The position numbers and the translations under genes are program-made. From positions 1-35,534 of the forward strand of contig JACMMY010000222.1 in NCBI GenBank assembly GCA_014378805.1: a stretch of 35,534 nucleotides of DNA, in the 5' to 3' direction. This stretch comes from Moraxellaceae bacterium (GTDB taxonomy: Bacteria > Pseudomonadota > Gammaproteobacteria > Pseudomonadales > Moraxellaceae). The notes beneath the pieces are model-generated. The model saw only the letters and a program-made list of their open reading frames with translations. It ran no database searches and had not been told where the DNA came from. Positions 15,092 to 23,614 of the stretch are shown piece after piece; positions within the stretch are counted from its first letter, which is position 1; each line of letters opens with the position of its first letter.

Positions 15092-16091
15092 ATATAACCT
15101 TCCTACTCGCCAACTCATCCGCCAACTTCACCGCCACCACCAAACTCCCTGCTTCCGCACGCCCAGTCCCCGCCAAATCCAGCGCAGTCCCATGATCCAC
15201 CGAAGTCCGAATAAACGGTAAACCCAACGTAATATTCACCGCCTCACCAAAACCCAATGCCTTCAGCACAGGCAAACCCTGATCGTGATACATCGCCAGC
15301 ACAGCATCTGCCGCCTTGAGCAAACGTGGCGTAAACAACGTATCCGCAGGCAACGCATGACCCACATCCACACCTTGCGCCCGAAACTGAGCAAGGACAG
15401 GCTCAATCACGTCAATTTCCTCACGCCCCAAATACCCACCCTCACCCGCATGTGGATTCAGACCACATACCAAAATCTTTGGATGTTCTATCGCAAATTT
15501 CGTGCGTAAATCGTGAATCAAAATCGTTAATACTTGCGTCAATAACTCAGGCGTAATCGCATCAGGCACCGCACGTAACGGTAAATGCGTCGTCGCCAAC
15601 GCCACACGCAAAGTGGGTGTCGCCAGCATCATCACGACTTTATCCACTTTCGCTTTTTCTTGAAAAAACTCGGTATGACCACTGAACGCAATACCTGCTT
15701 CATTCATCACCGATTTCTGCACAGGCGCAGTCACCACGCCAGCCACGCGCCCATTCAAACACGCATCCGCCGCAACTGATAATTGCTCCAACACATACGG
15801 CGCATTCAGCGGATTTAACTGACCATCGACCACCGACACCCGCAGCGGCACAGGGCGAATATAAAGACTTCCCGCTGGCGCAGCCGTTTCCTGCCCCATA
15901 TAATCAATCAAATTGACTTCTAAACCCAACTTACGCGCACGACGCAACATCAGCGCAGGATCAGCAAGGACAATCACAGGACGCGTGATACCCTGTTCTG
16001 GCAATAATTTCGCCAATGCCAATGTAATATCAATGCCAATGCCCGCAGGTTCGCCTGTGGTGAGATAAAGAGGTAAAGCGGCTGTGCTCAT
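15090..16091 (-). CDS. pdxA: 4-hydroxythreonine-4-phosphate dehydrogenase PdxA
   Basis: 333 residues (E. coli 329). Motifs: LTTGEPAGIGIDI at the N-terminus, SGHTEFFQE (metal His), CGLNPHAGEGGYLG and MYHDQGLPVLKALGF (metal His), then TSVDHGTALDLAGTG. Known reaction: NAD-dependent oxidation of 4-phosphohydroxy-L-threonine in pyridoxal phosphate synthesis, cytoplasmic dimer with Zn or Mg. The gene ends RKVI and its TAA begins exactly at the cassette junction (15090-15092), so the insertion leaves the protein intact but replaces everything downstream. In many gammaproteobacteria rsmA follows directly; here it is 5.7 kb further on. Confidence 0.97.
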   Translation of the reverse strand: MSTAALPLYLTTGEPAGIGIDITLALAKLLPEQGITRPVIVLADPALMLRRARKLGLEVNLIDYMGQETAAPAGSLYIRPVPLRVSVVDGQLNPLNAPYVLEQLSVAADACLNGRVAGVVTAPVQKSVMNEAGIAFSGHTEFFQEKAKVDKVVMMLATPTLRVALATTHLPLRAVPDAITPELLTQVLTILIHDLRTKFAIEHPKILVCGLNPHAGEGGYLGREEIDVIEPVLAQFRAQGVDVGHALPADTLFTPRLLKAADAVLAMYHDQGLPVLKALGFGEAVNITLGLPFIRTSVDHGTALDLAGTGRAEAGSLVVAVKLADELASRKVI

Positions 16092-16210
16092 CGAATGTCC
16101 ATCGCGTGATATCTAGCAGAATAATCACAGTATAACGTCTCCTAGACCCTTGTGAATGCTAGAGAGTTCGTCTTACTACAAAAGAAATATACCTTTAACA
16201 CCGAAAACGG

Positions 16211-16239
16211 TTGTCAAGTCAACCCGACTTCCTTATAAT
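16211..16239 (+). promoter_or_regulatory. Sigma70 promoter of rplM-rpsI
   Basis: TTGTCA (16211-16216) and a perfect TATAAT (16234-16239) are 17 bases apart, giving near-consensus strength as expected for ribosomal protein genes. It lies 64 bases before the rplM start. Confidence 0.88.
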
Positions 16240-16245
16240 TCGCGG

Positions 16246-16302
16246 TCTGTTTTGAGAGCCCCGTAAACTCTCTTAAACAACTTTAATATAGGCATAGATG
16301 CA
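16246..16302 (+). promoter_or_regulatory. rplM 5' leader with a small hairpin
   Basis: The transcribed leader contains GAGAG (16254-16258) pairing with CTCTC (16268-16272) around CCCCGTAAA. In E. coli and relatives the rplM leader is an autoregulatory target; whether this hairpin serves the same purpose is inferred from position only. Confidence 0.4.
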
Positions 16303-16731
16303 ATGAAAACTATCAGCGCAAAGCCAGAAAACGTCACACGCGAGTGGTTTGTCGTCGACGCAAATGGCAAAACTCTTGGTCGCATCGCGACTGAAATCGC
16401 AAGTCGTTTGCGCGGCAAGCACAAACCTAGCTATACCCCGCACGTTGACACTGGTGATTACATCATCGTTATCAACGCGGAAAAAGTCGTTGTCACAGGC
16501 AAAAAAGCCCAAGACAAAATGTACTATCGCCACAGTGAATTCCCAGGCGGCCTGAAAACAACTAACTTCACTAAGTTAATTGCACACAAGCCTACTGACG
16601 TATTGCATCGTGCGATCAAAGGTATGCTACCAAAAGGTCCTCTTGGCTTCGCCATGATCACCAAATTGAAGCTATATGCAGGTAGCACTCACCCGCATGA
16701 AGCACAACAACCACAAGTTCTGGAACTGTAA
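16303..16731 (+). CDS. rplM: 50S ribosomal protein L13
   Basis: 142 residues, exactly the usual length. MKTISAKPENVTREWFVVDA, GKTLGRIATEIASRLRGKHK and GMLPKGPLG with YAGSTHPHEAQQP are diagnostic of L13. Early assembly protein of the large subunit, bound to 23S rRNA. It forms an operon with rpsI, 3 bases between stop and next start, under the promoter at 16211-16239. Confidence 0.99.
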   Translation: MKTISAKPENVTREWFVVDANGKTLGRIATEIASRLRGKHKPSYTPHVDTGDYIIVINAEKVVVTGKKAQDKMYYRHSEFPGGLKTTNFTKLIAHKPTDVLHRAIKGMLPKGPLGFAMITKLKLYAGSTHPHEAQQPQVLEL

Positions 16732-16734
16732 GCC

Positions 16735-17127
16735 ATGACGACACAACGTAATTACGGCACTGGTCGCCGCAAGACCGCTACCGCTCGTGTGTTCCTGGCT
16801 CCAGGTTCAGGCGCGATGACCATCAACAACAAAACGCTTGATCAGTATTTTGCTCGTGAAACTTCACGCATGATCGTTCGTCAACCACTAGAATTGGTTG
16901 ATGGCTTAGCAAAATACGACATTTTTGTTACCGTTAAAGGCGGTGGCATGAGTGGTCAAGCGGGTGCAATTCGTCACGGTATTACACGTGCATTGTACGC
17001 ATCTGACGAAACATTGAAATCAGCATTGCGTCAAGCTGGCTTCGTGACTCGTGATGCTCGTGAAGTTGAACGTAAGAAAATTGGTCTACGCAAAGCGCGT
17101 AAACGCCCACAATACTCAAAACGTTAA
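16735..17127 (+). CDS. rpsI: 30S ribosomal protein S9
   Basis: 130 residues, exactly the E. coli length. It begins NYGTGRRKTATARVFL and ends GLRKARKRPQYSKR, the conserved S9 tail whose last Lys-Arg contacts P-site tRNA. Second gene of the rplM operon, followed by a strong terminator. Confidence 0.99.
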   Translation: MTTQRNYGTGRRKTATARVFLAPGSGAMTINNKTLDQYFARETSRMIVRQPLELVDGLAKYDIFVTVKGGGMSGQAGAIRHGITRALYASDETLKSALRQAGFVTRDAREVERKKIGLRKARKRPQYSKR

Positions 17128-17151
17128 TCTCAAAACGTTTTTTGGATGTGT

Positions 17152-17181
17152 ACAAAACCCCGACTCTGTTCGGGGTTTTGT
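17152..17181 (+). terminator. Terminator of rplM-rpsI
   Basis: ACAAAACCCCGA (17152-17163) and TCGGGGTTTTGT (17170-17181) pair over 12 bases with a 6-base loop; the T-run lies within the descending arm. Confidence 0.9.
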
Positions 17182-17235
17182 TATTATGGGGTTTAATCAA
17201 AACTCCACGCGCCTCTATACAAAACTAAGGCCACT

Positions 17236-17300
17236 GAGCGGAGTCGAAGTGCGTAAACTCTATGTGCTCATCTCAAATACCGTTTATTCCGGCTCCGCTC
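17236..17300. repeat. REP-like extragenic palindrome
   Basis: GAGCGGAGTCG (17236-17246) and CGGCTCCGCTC (17290-17300) pair with one mismatch. The motif (read in reverse, CTTCGACTCCGCTCAGTG) is a common type of repetitive extragenic palindrome. The gap 17128-17461 holds otherwise only the rpsI terminator and AT-rich sequence before petA. Confidence 0.55.
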
Positions 17301-17461
17301 AATGAACGGCATCAACTATTTAAATATTCAAGTTTGAACATTATCACAGCACGATTAAGTAGCATTTCTCTCTAATAGTATTTAGCATAAAAGCCATCAA
17401 TATCATGCTTATTTTTCATCTCGATTTTTCGCATACTTTATTCTTCCATTGAGGCAAATGC

Positions 17462-18052
17462 ATGAGCAACACCAACGATGCAGACCAAGTTAATGTGAGC
17501 CGCCGTCGCATGTTGGTAAACACCACCACGGCAATGGGTGCTGTCGGTATTGTTGGTGCAATCACACCATTTGTAAAATCATGCACCCCAAGTGAAAAAG
17601 CCAAAGCAGCAAGCAGCCCTATCACGCAAGATATCAGCGCGCTCAAAGCGGGTAAAATGATGGTCGTTGAATGGCAAAGTAAGCCTATCTATATTATTCG
17701 CCGCACTGATGAAATGCTGAATAACTTAGCATTGAGCAATCCCAAACTACGTGATGCAAGCTCGAATGAATCCAATCAACCTGATTATGCAAAGAATGTG
17801 CATCGTTCACGCGACCCACATCTACTGGTCATGGTTGGCGTGTGTACACATTTAGGCTGTGCACCTGGTTTTCGCCCTGAAACAAATGCTTCACTTGATG
17901 CCAATTGGACGGGTGGATTTTTATGTCCCTGTCACGGCTCCAAATACGATTTAGCCGGACGTGTCTTTGATGGCTCGCCTGCTCCACTGAACATGGAAAT
18001 TCCTAAATATAACCTTATAGGTAATGTCTTGATCATTGGCGAGGATGCCTAA
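17462..18052 (+). CDS. petA: Ubiquinol-cytochrome c reductase, Rieske iron-sulfur subunit
   Basis: 196 residues. N-terminal twin-arginine-like SRRRMLV followed by the single span (TTTAMGAVGIVGAITPFV), then the 2Fe-2S ligands CTHLGC and CPCHGSKYDLAGRV. Known role: takes one electron from ubiquinol at the Qo site and passes it to cytochrome c1. GAGG stands 8 bases before the start. Its TAA shares a base with the petB ATG (TAATG). First gene of the bc1 operon. Confidence 0.97.
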   Translation: MSNTNDADQVNVSRRRMLVNTTTAMGAVGIVGAITPFVKSCTPSEKAKAASSPITQDISALKAGKMMVVEWQSKPIYIIRRTDEMLNNLALSNPKLRDASSNESNQPDYAKNVHRSRDPHLLVMVGVCTHLGCAPGFRPETNASLDANWTGGFLCPCHGSKYDLAGRVFDGSPAPLNMEIPKYNLIGNVLIIGEDA

Positions 18053-19302
18053 TGCGCAGAGGACAACGATTGAAGAACTGGATGAACTTACGATTTCCAG
18101 CCCAACAGACTTCCGAAAAACATTGGTCCAAGTATTACGTCGCCAAGAATCTGAACATTTGGTATCTCTTCGGCATGTTGTCTTTATTGATTTTGGTTAA
18201 TCAATTGATCACTGGCATCTGGCTTGCCATGATGTACACACCCAGTATCGAAGACGCATTTGCATCGGTCGAAGGTAACATCATGCGAGACGTATCCGCA
18301 GGTTGGCTGATTCGAAATCTGCATGCAGTCGGCGCATCGGCATTGTTTATGGTGATTTACTTGCACATGTTTCGCGGACTACTTTACGGTTCTTATCAGA
18401 AACCACGCGAGCTGGTTTGGCTAATCGGTATGGTTTTGTATGTCTGCCTGATGGCGGAAGGTTTCTTTGGTTATGTCCTACCTTGGGGCAATATGTCGTA
18501 TTGGGGGGCGCAAGTCATCCTCAACTTACCCGCCGCAATTCCGAATGTCGGGGACTCTATAGCAACATGGATTCGCGGAGATTTTGTCTTATCAGGTATT
18601 ACCTTAAACCGAATCTTTGCACTGCATGTCATTGCCATTCCATTATTTTTAGTTTTTTTTGTCTTTATTCATTTAGTCTCTTTGCATCATGTCGGCTCTA
18701 ACAACCCAGACGGTATTGAGATCAAAAAACACATTGATAAAAACGGTATTCCGCTCGATGGAATTCCATTGCACCCTTATTACACGACGCATAATTTAGT
18801 CGGCATAGTCGTATTTTTGATTATTTTCTTTGCCTTCGTTTTTTTCTATCCTGATGGCGGCGGTTATATATTAGAACCGGCAAACTTTGAACCTGCGAAT
18901 CCATTAAAAACGCCATCACACATTGCACCCGTTTGGTATTTCACGCCGTTTTATGCGATTTTATTAGCGATTCCAAGCAAGTTGGGCGGCGTGATAGCGC
19001 TCATGAGTTCAGTTGCGATTTTCTGTGCACTGCCTTGGCTAGATAAATCACCTGTGAAATCGATGCGTTACAAAGGTATTCTCTCTAAGATATGGCTCAC
19101 GATTTTTGTGATCAGTATTTTGACACTTGGCGTGATCGGTGCAACTCCTTTAGATCATGCTTTGCTGCCATCCATAAGCAATCAACGGTTTGCGCAGATC
19201 ATGACATTTTTCTATTTTCTCTATTTCCTGCTGATGCCGTTTTACACCGCGATTGAAAACTTTCGAGTACCGCCCAGCCGTGTTACACGAGGTCATCAAT
19301 GA
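18052..19302 (+). CDS. petB: Ubiquinol-cytochrome c reductase, cytochrome b subunit
   Basis: 416 residues with eight or more hydrophobic segments. Heme ligands H91 and H105 (HAVGASALFMVIYLH) pair with the second-helix histidines in LHVIAIPLFLVFFVFIH. The Qo region has GYVLPWGNMSYWGAQV and then APVWYFTPFYAILLAIPSKL: the usual PEWY is PVWY and the usual FYAILRAIP has Leu in place of Arg. Known role: quinol oxidation and the Q-cycle in the inner membrane. It overlaps petA by one base and petC by four (ATGA), so all three are translationally coupled. Confidence 0.97.
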   Translation: MRRGQRLKNWMNLRFPAQQTSEKHWSKYYVAKNLNIWYLFGMLSLLILVNQLITGIWLAMMYTPSIEDAFASVEGNIMRDVSAGWLIRNLHAVGASALFMVIYLHMFRGLLYGSYQKPRELVWLIGMVLYVCLMAEGFFGYVLPWGNMSYWGAQVILNLPAAIPNVGDSIATWIRGDFVLSGITLNRIFALHVIAIPLFLVFFVFIHLVSLHHVGSNNPDGIEIKKHIDKNGIPLDGIPLHPYYTTHNLVGIVVFLIIFFAFVFFYPDGGGYILEPANFEPANPLKTPSHIAPVWYFTPFYAILLAIPSKLGGVIALMSSVAIFCALPWLDKSPVKSMRYKGILSKIWLTIFVISILTLGVIGATPLDHALLPSISNQRFAQIMTFFYFLYFLLMPFYTAIENFRVPPSRVTRGHQ

Positions 19303-20027
19303 TTTTCTGTGCAAGATCCTTATTAACACTCTTATTTTTATTCAGCGGTTTAATGCTTAACGCTGCTTGCGCCGCTGAGATGCGCTGCGGCACTTCGCTT
19401 GCACCCAATGCATTACCCACACCTAAAAACCAATATGGCGAATATGAATGCCGCAAAGCACCAATTGATATCACAGACCAAGCATCACTTCGCCGTGGTG
19501 CAGCAATGTTCATGAATCAATGCGCGAGTTGCCACGCGCTCAAGTATATGCGTTATCAAAGAATAGCAACTGACTTATCCATTCAACCTGAACAAATGAA
19601 ACAGTTTCTGCAGCTCAGTCAAGCTCAGTTAAATGATGATATCAGCGCCAGACTCGCGCCTGATTTACAGATTAAAATATTTGGTACGGTTCCACCAGAC
19701 TTGACATTAACAGCACGCAAACGAAGCCCTGATTGGATATACACCTATCTACTCAGTTTTTATTCCGATCCCTCGCGACCATTAGGCGTCAATAATGCCG
19801 TACTTCCCGATACGGCCATGCCAAACGTACTGGATGCATTGCACAAAGAAGTCGGCGATCAGGCGTTTAAAGCGCGCATTGGCGACCTCGTTAACTTTCT
19901 AAATTACACGGCTGAACCCCAACAACAAAAACGAAAAATTTACGGTATCTTCGTATTATTATTTCTATTCATCTTTTTAATCCCTGTATATCTACTGCAC
20001 AAGGAATATTGGAAAGACATCAAATAG
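19299..20027 (+). CDS. petC: Ubiquinol-cytochrome c reductase, cytochrome c1 subunit
   Basis: 242 residues. Signal peptide MIFCARSLLTLLFLFSGLML with cleavage near AACAAEM; c-type heme motif CASCH inside AMFMNQCASCHALKYMRY; axial Met in DTAMPNVL; C-terminal anchor IYGIFVLLFLFIFLIPVYLL followed by HKEYWKDIK. Known role: heme c protein of complex III facing the periplasm. ATG 19299 overlaps the petB TGA. No clear terminator follows. Confidence 0.97.
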   Translation: MIFCARSLLTLLFLFSGLMLNAACAAEMRCGTSLAPNALPTPKNQYGEYECRKAPIDITDQASLRRGAAMFMNQCASCHALKYMRYQRIATDLSIQPEQMKQFLQLSQAQLNDDISARLAPDLQIKIFGTVPPDLTLTARKRSPDWIYTYLLSFYSDPSRPLGVNNAVLPDTAMPNVLDALHKEVGDQAFKARIGDLVNFLNYTAEPQQQKRKIYGIFVLLFLFIFLIPVYLLHKEYWKDIK

Positions 20028-20136
20028 CGAATAAAGGTTGTTCATTTCGAATCTGCTCGAAATGATTCGTTAAAATCACGCAAATTTGATTCAAACTGCT
20101 TTATACTTTTTGACTTGCTAAAAATAAGACGCGTTC

Positions 20137-20835
20137 ATGCCGACTGCCATTCCGATCAAAGCCGCTCCAACTAAAGCTTCACCTACAAAATCACTGCTGA
20201 ATTTACCATTGCAAAATGGCATTTTTCTGTATGCACATCCCGATGCGCATCATAGTCATCGCGTTCGTTTGGCTTTGGCTGAAAAAGAAGTTGATTACAC
20301 GCTGATCTTAGTCGATCCCGATGACCGTCCAGAAGATTTGGCTGCGTTAAATCCCTATAACACGCTGCCGACATTAGTTGAGCGCGAACTCAGATTGTTT
20401 GAAAGTCGCATTATCTTAGAATATCTCGATGACCGTTATCGTCAAACCAGACTCCATCCCGACGCACCTGCAGCACGTGCATTGGTCAAACAATATGCGT
20501 GGCGCATTGAGCGTGATTGGTTAGCTGCGGCTGATATTTTGCTGACGGACTCGACCACATTGGACGCAAAAAAAGCGGCACATGCTCGCAAAGTATTGAC
20601 GGATTCATTGATTAGTTTATCACCACTATTCGGTCATCAACCTTATTTTTTAAGTGATACTTTTGGGCTCTGCGACTGTCTGCTTGCGCCTGTGCTGTGG
20701 CGATTACCGCAAATGAATATCCAACTGCCATCCAATTTAGCCAAACCTCTGCTAACATATTGTCAGCGTTTGTTTGAGCGTCCTGCTTTTATCAAGTCAT
20801 TGACCGCGCAAGAACGCGCCAGACATCGTGATTAG
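20137..20835 (+). CDS. sspA: Stringent starvation protein A (GST-like RNA polymerase-associated factor)
   Basis: 232 residues with a glutathione-S-transferase fold: thioredoxin-like N-terminal half (GIFLYAHPDAHHSHRVRLALAEKEVDY, LNPYNTLPTLVERELRLFESRIILEYLDDRY shown in parts) and a helical C-terminal half. The N-terminus carries about 25 extra residues of low complexity (KAAPTKASPTKS) not seen in E. coli. The surface pocket read as PHPP in E. coli is LHPDAP here. Known role: binds RNA polymerase in stationary phase and acid stress. Position after petABC and before sspB is the conserved order. Confidence 0.93.
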   Translation: MPTAIPIKAAPTKASPTKSLLNLPLQNGIFLYAHPDAHHSHRVRLALAEKEVDYTLILVDPDDRPEDLAALNPYNTLPTLVERELRLFESRIILEYLDDRYRQTRLHPDAPAARALVKQYAWRIERDWLAAADILLTDSTTLDAKKAAHARKVLTDSLISLSPLFGHQPYFLSDTFGLCDCLLAPVLWRLPQMNIQLPSNLAKPLLTYCQRLFERPAFIKSLTAQERARHRD

Positions 20836-20854
20836 CGTTTTAAACAGTCCATAC

Positions 20855-20866
20855 TTTCACGTGAAA
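20855..20866. promoter_or_regulatory. parS-like palindrome between sspA and sspB
   Basis: TTTCACGTGAAA is a perfect 12-bp palindrome identical to the core of the ParB site TGTTTCACGTGAAACA. The flanks here are AC and TA, so 13 of 16 positions match. It lies in the 63-base gap between the genes. Confidence 0.5.
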
Positions 20867-20898
20867 TACGCTATAAAAATGAACTTACGAGTACCATC

Positions 20899-21333
20899 AT
20901 GACCACATCAACCGCTGTAACCAATACCATTACCCCAACGCGTCCTTATCTGGTGCGTGCGATTTACGAATGGATTAACGACAATTTACTCACGCCTTAC
21001 CTACTCATCAATGCTGAGGAAAAGGGGACTTTCGTTCCGCAGCAATATATTAAAGACGGTCAAATTGTACTGAATATCGCACCCCATGCGGTGAATCAAC
21101 TGATTATGGATAATGATGCGATTGGTTTCAGTGCACGCTTTGGTGGTGTGCCACAACAAGTTTATGTGCCGATGCGAGCCATCTTGGGTTTATATGCGCG
21201 AGAAAATGGTCAAGGTTTATTTTTTGATGCAAGCGAATATCCAGCAGAAAAAACTGAAGAAAGCGCCACTGAAGAGCCTATGATTCAATCACCTGAACCT
21301 GTGAAAAAACCCAGCTTACGGCTATTAGATTAA
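20899..21333 (+). CDS. sspB: ClpXP adaptor SspB
   Basis: 144 residues. RPYLVRAIYEWINDNLLTPYLL, the QQYIKDGQIVLNIAPHAVNQL stretch and FSARFGG form the SspB substrate-binding domain (shown in parts). A flexible acidic linker leads to the C-terminal ClpX-docking tail KPSLRLLD, comparable to RPALRVVK in E. coli. Known role: delivers ssrA-tagged proteins to ClpXP. The tail ends in Asp rather than Lys. Confidence 0.95.
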   Translation: MTTSTAVTNTITPTRPYLVRAIYEWINDNLLTPYLLINAEEKGTFVPQQYIKDGQIVLNIAPHAVNQLIMDNDAIGFSARFGGVPQQVYVPMRAILGLYARENGQGLFFDASEYPAEKTEESATEEPMIQSPEPVKKPSLRLLD

Positions 21334-21532
21334 TGTATTTGCTTAACCTAATGATGATCTTGCATTTACGACGAAGTTCTTGATAGATTTACAAACAAGA
21401 TTAATGTCTAATCACCTTCACGCATCATGAATATGCCATGAATACATGTTACGTTGAGTTTAATTTTTTCGTCAATGTCCATGCTCGAAATTTGCGACAG
21501 ATCAGACACATAAAGCTTTGATGGATATATTT

Positions 21533-21560
21533 TTGTTTGGATCTTATTTTACATTATATT
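21533..21560 (+). promoter_or_regulatory. Candidate promoter of the OmpA-domain gene
   Basis: TTGTTT (21533-21538) and TATATT (21555-21560) with 16 bases between them, about 60 bases before the ATG. The remaining 200 bases after sspB show no gene. Confidence 0.4.
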
Positions 21561-21621
21561 GTTAATATGGATTTTTCTAAAAACACACATTATTCTCCAC
21601 GACTTGAGAGAGGCTCTACAA

Positions 21622-23379
21622 ATGACATTATCCTTATTACAACATCTGCGCGAGACTCAAGGTGCAGCACTCGTCGGCGAAGTGACTGAACGTTATGGTC
21701 TCAGTGTAGAAAAAGCGACAGTCTTCATTAATGCGGCGTTGGCTTTGGTTGTCGGTCGTTTGGTCCATATTAACCAGACTCAAGGCACTTCTACAGTACT
21801 CGAAATTTTGGATAAACACGATACATCTGAACTTTGGAAAAATACTAATTTTTCTGATGCGCTAAAAGAACTATCTGCGCTAGGTGGTACCGACGAAAAC
21901 ACAAATTTACAAGCACTGAATCTGATCGGCGAACGTAGCCTGTCTGAAATTCATAATCTTGAACAAATAGCCAGTTTAGGCAAAGACGGGATTAACGAAC
22001 TCCTAGAAGGTCAACCAGAACACCTCCAAGGTCATTTTCCCGATTGGATTTATGCAGCAGCAGGTTTACCTGCACTGATTGGTCTCGGTGTGTTTAATGC
22101 AGTAAAAGAAAGTGTGGCGAGCCTCGGAAGTATTTTAAAACAAGCGGGTGAGGCCATTGCAGAAACGGCTTCTGATGTAGCACATGTCGCTTCTGACATG
22201 ACCACAACTGCGCTAGACAGCGCAACAGAAGCGGCATCCACCATCGCAGATAAAACAGTTGATGCAGCCGGAGCAGTTGCCGATACCGCTTCAGAAATTG
22301 CCAACAAAACATCCGCCGCCACTGTGGCAGCAGTGACAGCAACATCCGCCGCGGCATCAAGCGCAGTCCATGCAGCAAGCGATGCTTTGCATAAAACTGC
22401 ACATACCGCCTCAGACACCGTATCACGCGTCAATCACGCAGCCATTCATGTAGTCAAAGAACCCACGTCTTTTCTCTTGCGCGCGCTCCCATGGTTAGGA
22501 TTGGCAGTATTAGTGCTACTCGGATTACTGTTCTGGAAAGGTTGCCAAGGTGAAACAGTTCCAGTCGTTGCATCGACGGCAAACACAATGGCGACGATTG
22601 CTAGTCCAGAGACATTGACAATCAACACAGGTGCAAATGGCGAATTGCTGAATTGCACGGGTATTGTCGGTCATGCGGATCTACTAGCTAACTTTACAGA
22701 TGCGATTAAAGCTCAGTTTGGTCCAGCAGCAAAATGTGATATTAAAGTAAATGCGCATGTTGCAACTTCTTTTGGGGGCTTAGCAGGTCTCAATGAATCC
22801 CTCGGTGCGATTAAATCATCGCCAAACACCAACTTCGCACTTAGTGGTGATACCGTCACTATCAATACTGCGACTGCATCTGAAAATAGCAAACTCGCTG
22901 AACGATTGAAAACGCTCTTTGGCACTGGTGTCACCATCATTACCCCTATTCCATCAGATCCGACGGATGCAGCCGCATACGAGCTTGCAAATATCAATCC
23001 GAATACCGTAAAAGCAGAAGACGTCATTCACGCATTGAATTTGCAAGTGATCAACTTTGCAGTCGGTTCAAATGAAATTCCTGATGTAAACAAACTGATT
23101 TTGGATAAAGCGGCGACATTAATCAAAGCGATTCCCCAACTAAACATCGCAATCACAGGACATACAGACTCGTCTGGCAATGAAAAAAGTAATGTTGCGC
23201 TATCCACGGCTCGCGCAAAATCAGTTGCCACATATCTTGCAAACCAAGGTGTTCCAGCCACATCAATCACTGCGAAGGGTTTAGGCTCAAGCAAACCGAT
23301 CGCTGACAATGCAACTGAAGAAGGCAAACTGAAAAATCGTCGTATTACATTTGCGATTGAAGGTGCGACTGGATCGTAA
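21622..23379 (+). CDS. OmpA-family envelope protein with DUF937-like and LEA-like regions
   Basis: 585 residues from ATG 21622, preceded by GAGAGG; a TTG at 21559 is a weaker start. Order: DUF937/YidB-like helical domain (1-150), an alanine-rich amphipathic stretch (about 171-273) with repeated ASD, AAS and ADTAS units like LEA proteins, one membrane span (LPWLGLAVLVLLGLLFW, about 288-304), a BON-like middle region, and a C-terminal OmpA domain (about 477-585) with GHTDSSGNEKSN and STARAKSVATYL that binds peptidoglycan. The span suggests an inner-membrane anchor with the OmpA domain in the periplasm and the helical region in the cytoplasm. The combination fits an envelope tether or stress protein; precise function unknown. 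Confidence 0.82.
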   Translation: MTLSLLQHLRETQGAALVGEVTERYGLSVEKATVFINAALALVVGRLVHINQTQGTSTVLEILDKHDTSELWKNTNFSDALKELSALGGTDENTNLQALNLIGERSLSEIHNLEQIASLGKDGINELLEGQPEHLQGHFPDWIYAAAGLPALIGLGVFNAVKESVASLGSILKQAGEAIAETASDVAHVASDMTTTALDSATEAASTIADKTVDAAGAVADTASEIANKTSAATVAAVTATSAAASSAVHAASDALHKTAHTASDTVSRVNHAAIHVVKEPTSFLLRALPWLGLAVLVLLGLLFWKGCQGETVPVVASTANTMATIASPETLTINTGANGELLNCTGIVGHADLLANFTDAIKAQFGPAAKCDIKVNAHVATSFGGLAGLNESLGAIKSSPNTNFALSGDTVTINTATASENSKLAERLKTLFGTGVTIITPIPSDPTDAAAYELANINPNTVKAEDVIHALNLQVINFAVGSNEIPDVNKLILDKAATLIKAIPQLNIAITGHTDSSGNEKSNVALSTARAKSVATYLANQGVPATSITAKGLGSSKPIADNATEEGKLKNRRITFAIEGATGS

Positions 23380-23401
23380 GTAAGATTTTTGCGATGAAAT
23401 G

Positions 23402-23433
23402 AGGACTGTAATTTGAATTGCAGTCCTTTTTTT
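23402..23433 (+). terminator. Terminator of the OmpA-domain gene
   Basis: AGGACTG (23402-23408) pairs with CAGTCCT (23421-23427), followed by seven T. Confidence 0.85.
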
Positions 23434-23614
23434 GTGGGTTTGCACAGGTGCGACTTACTTTTGCTTCTCCTTGACATATTATTTTTTCAATGATAGTTTC
23501 ATTTGAAATAAACCAATGTCTATCGATTTATTTTGAATAAAAACAGCTACTTATAACTAGAACCCCATATATCCCAAATAGCCATATAAGATCCAAAATC
23601 CAAAGGAGAAAAAA

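Noticed and set aside
22050..22433. Minus-strand alanine-rich open frames within the OmpA-domain gene
   Set aside because: They are mirror frames of the repetitive alanine-rich coding region and have no start signals of their own.
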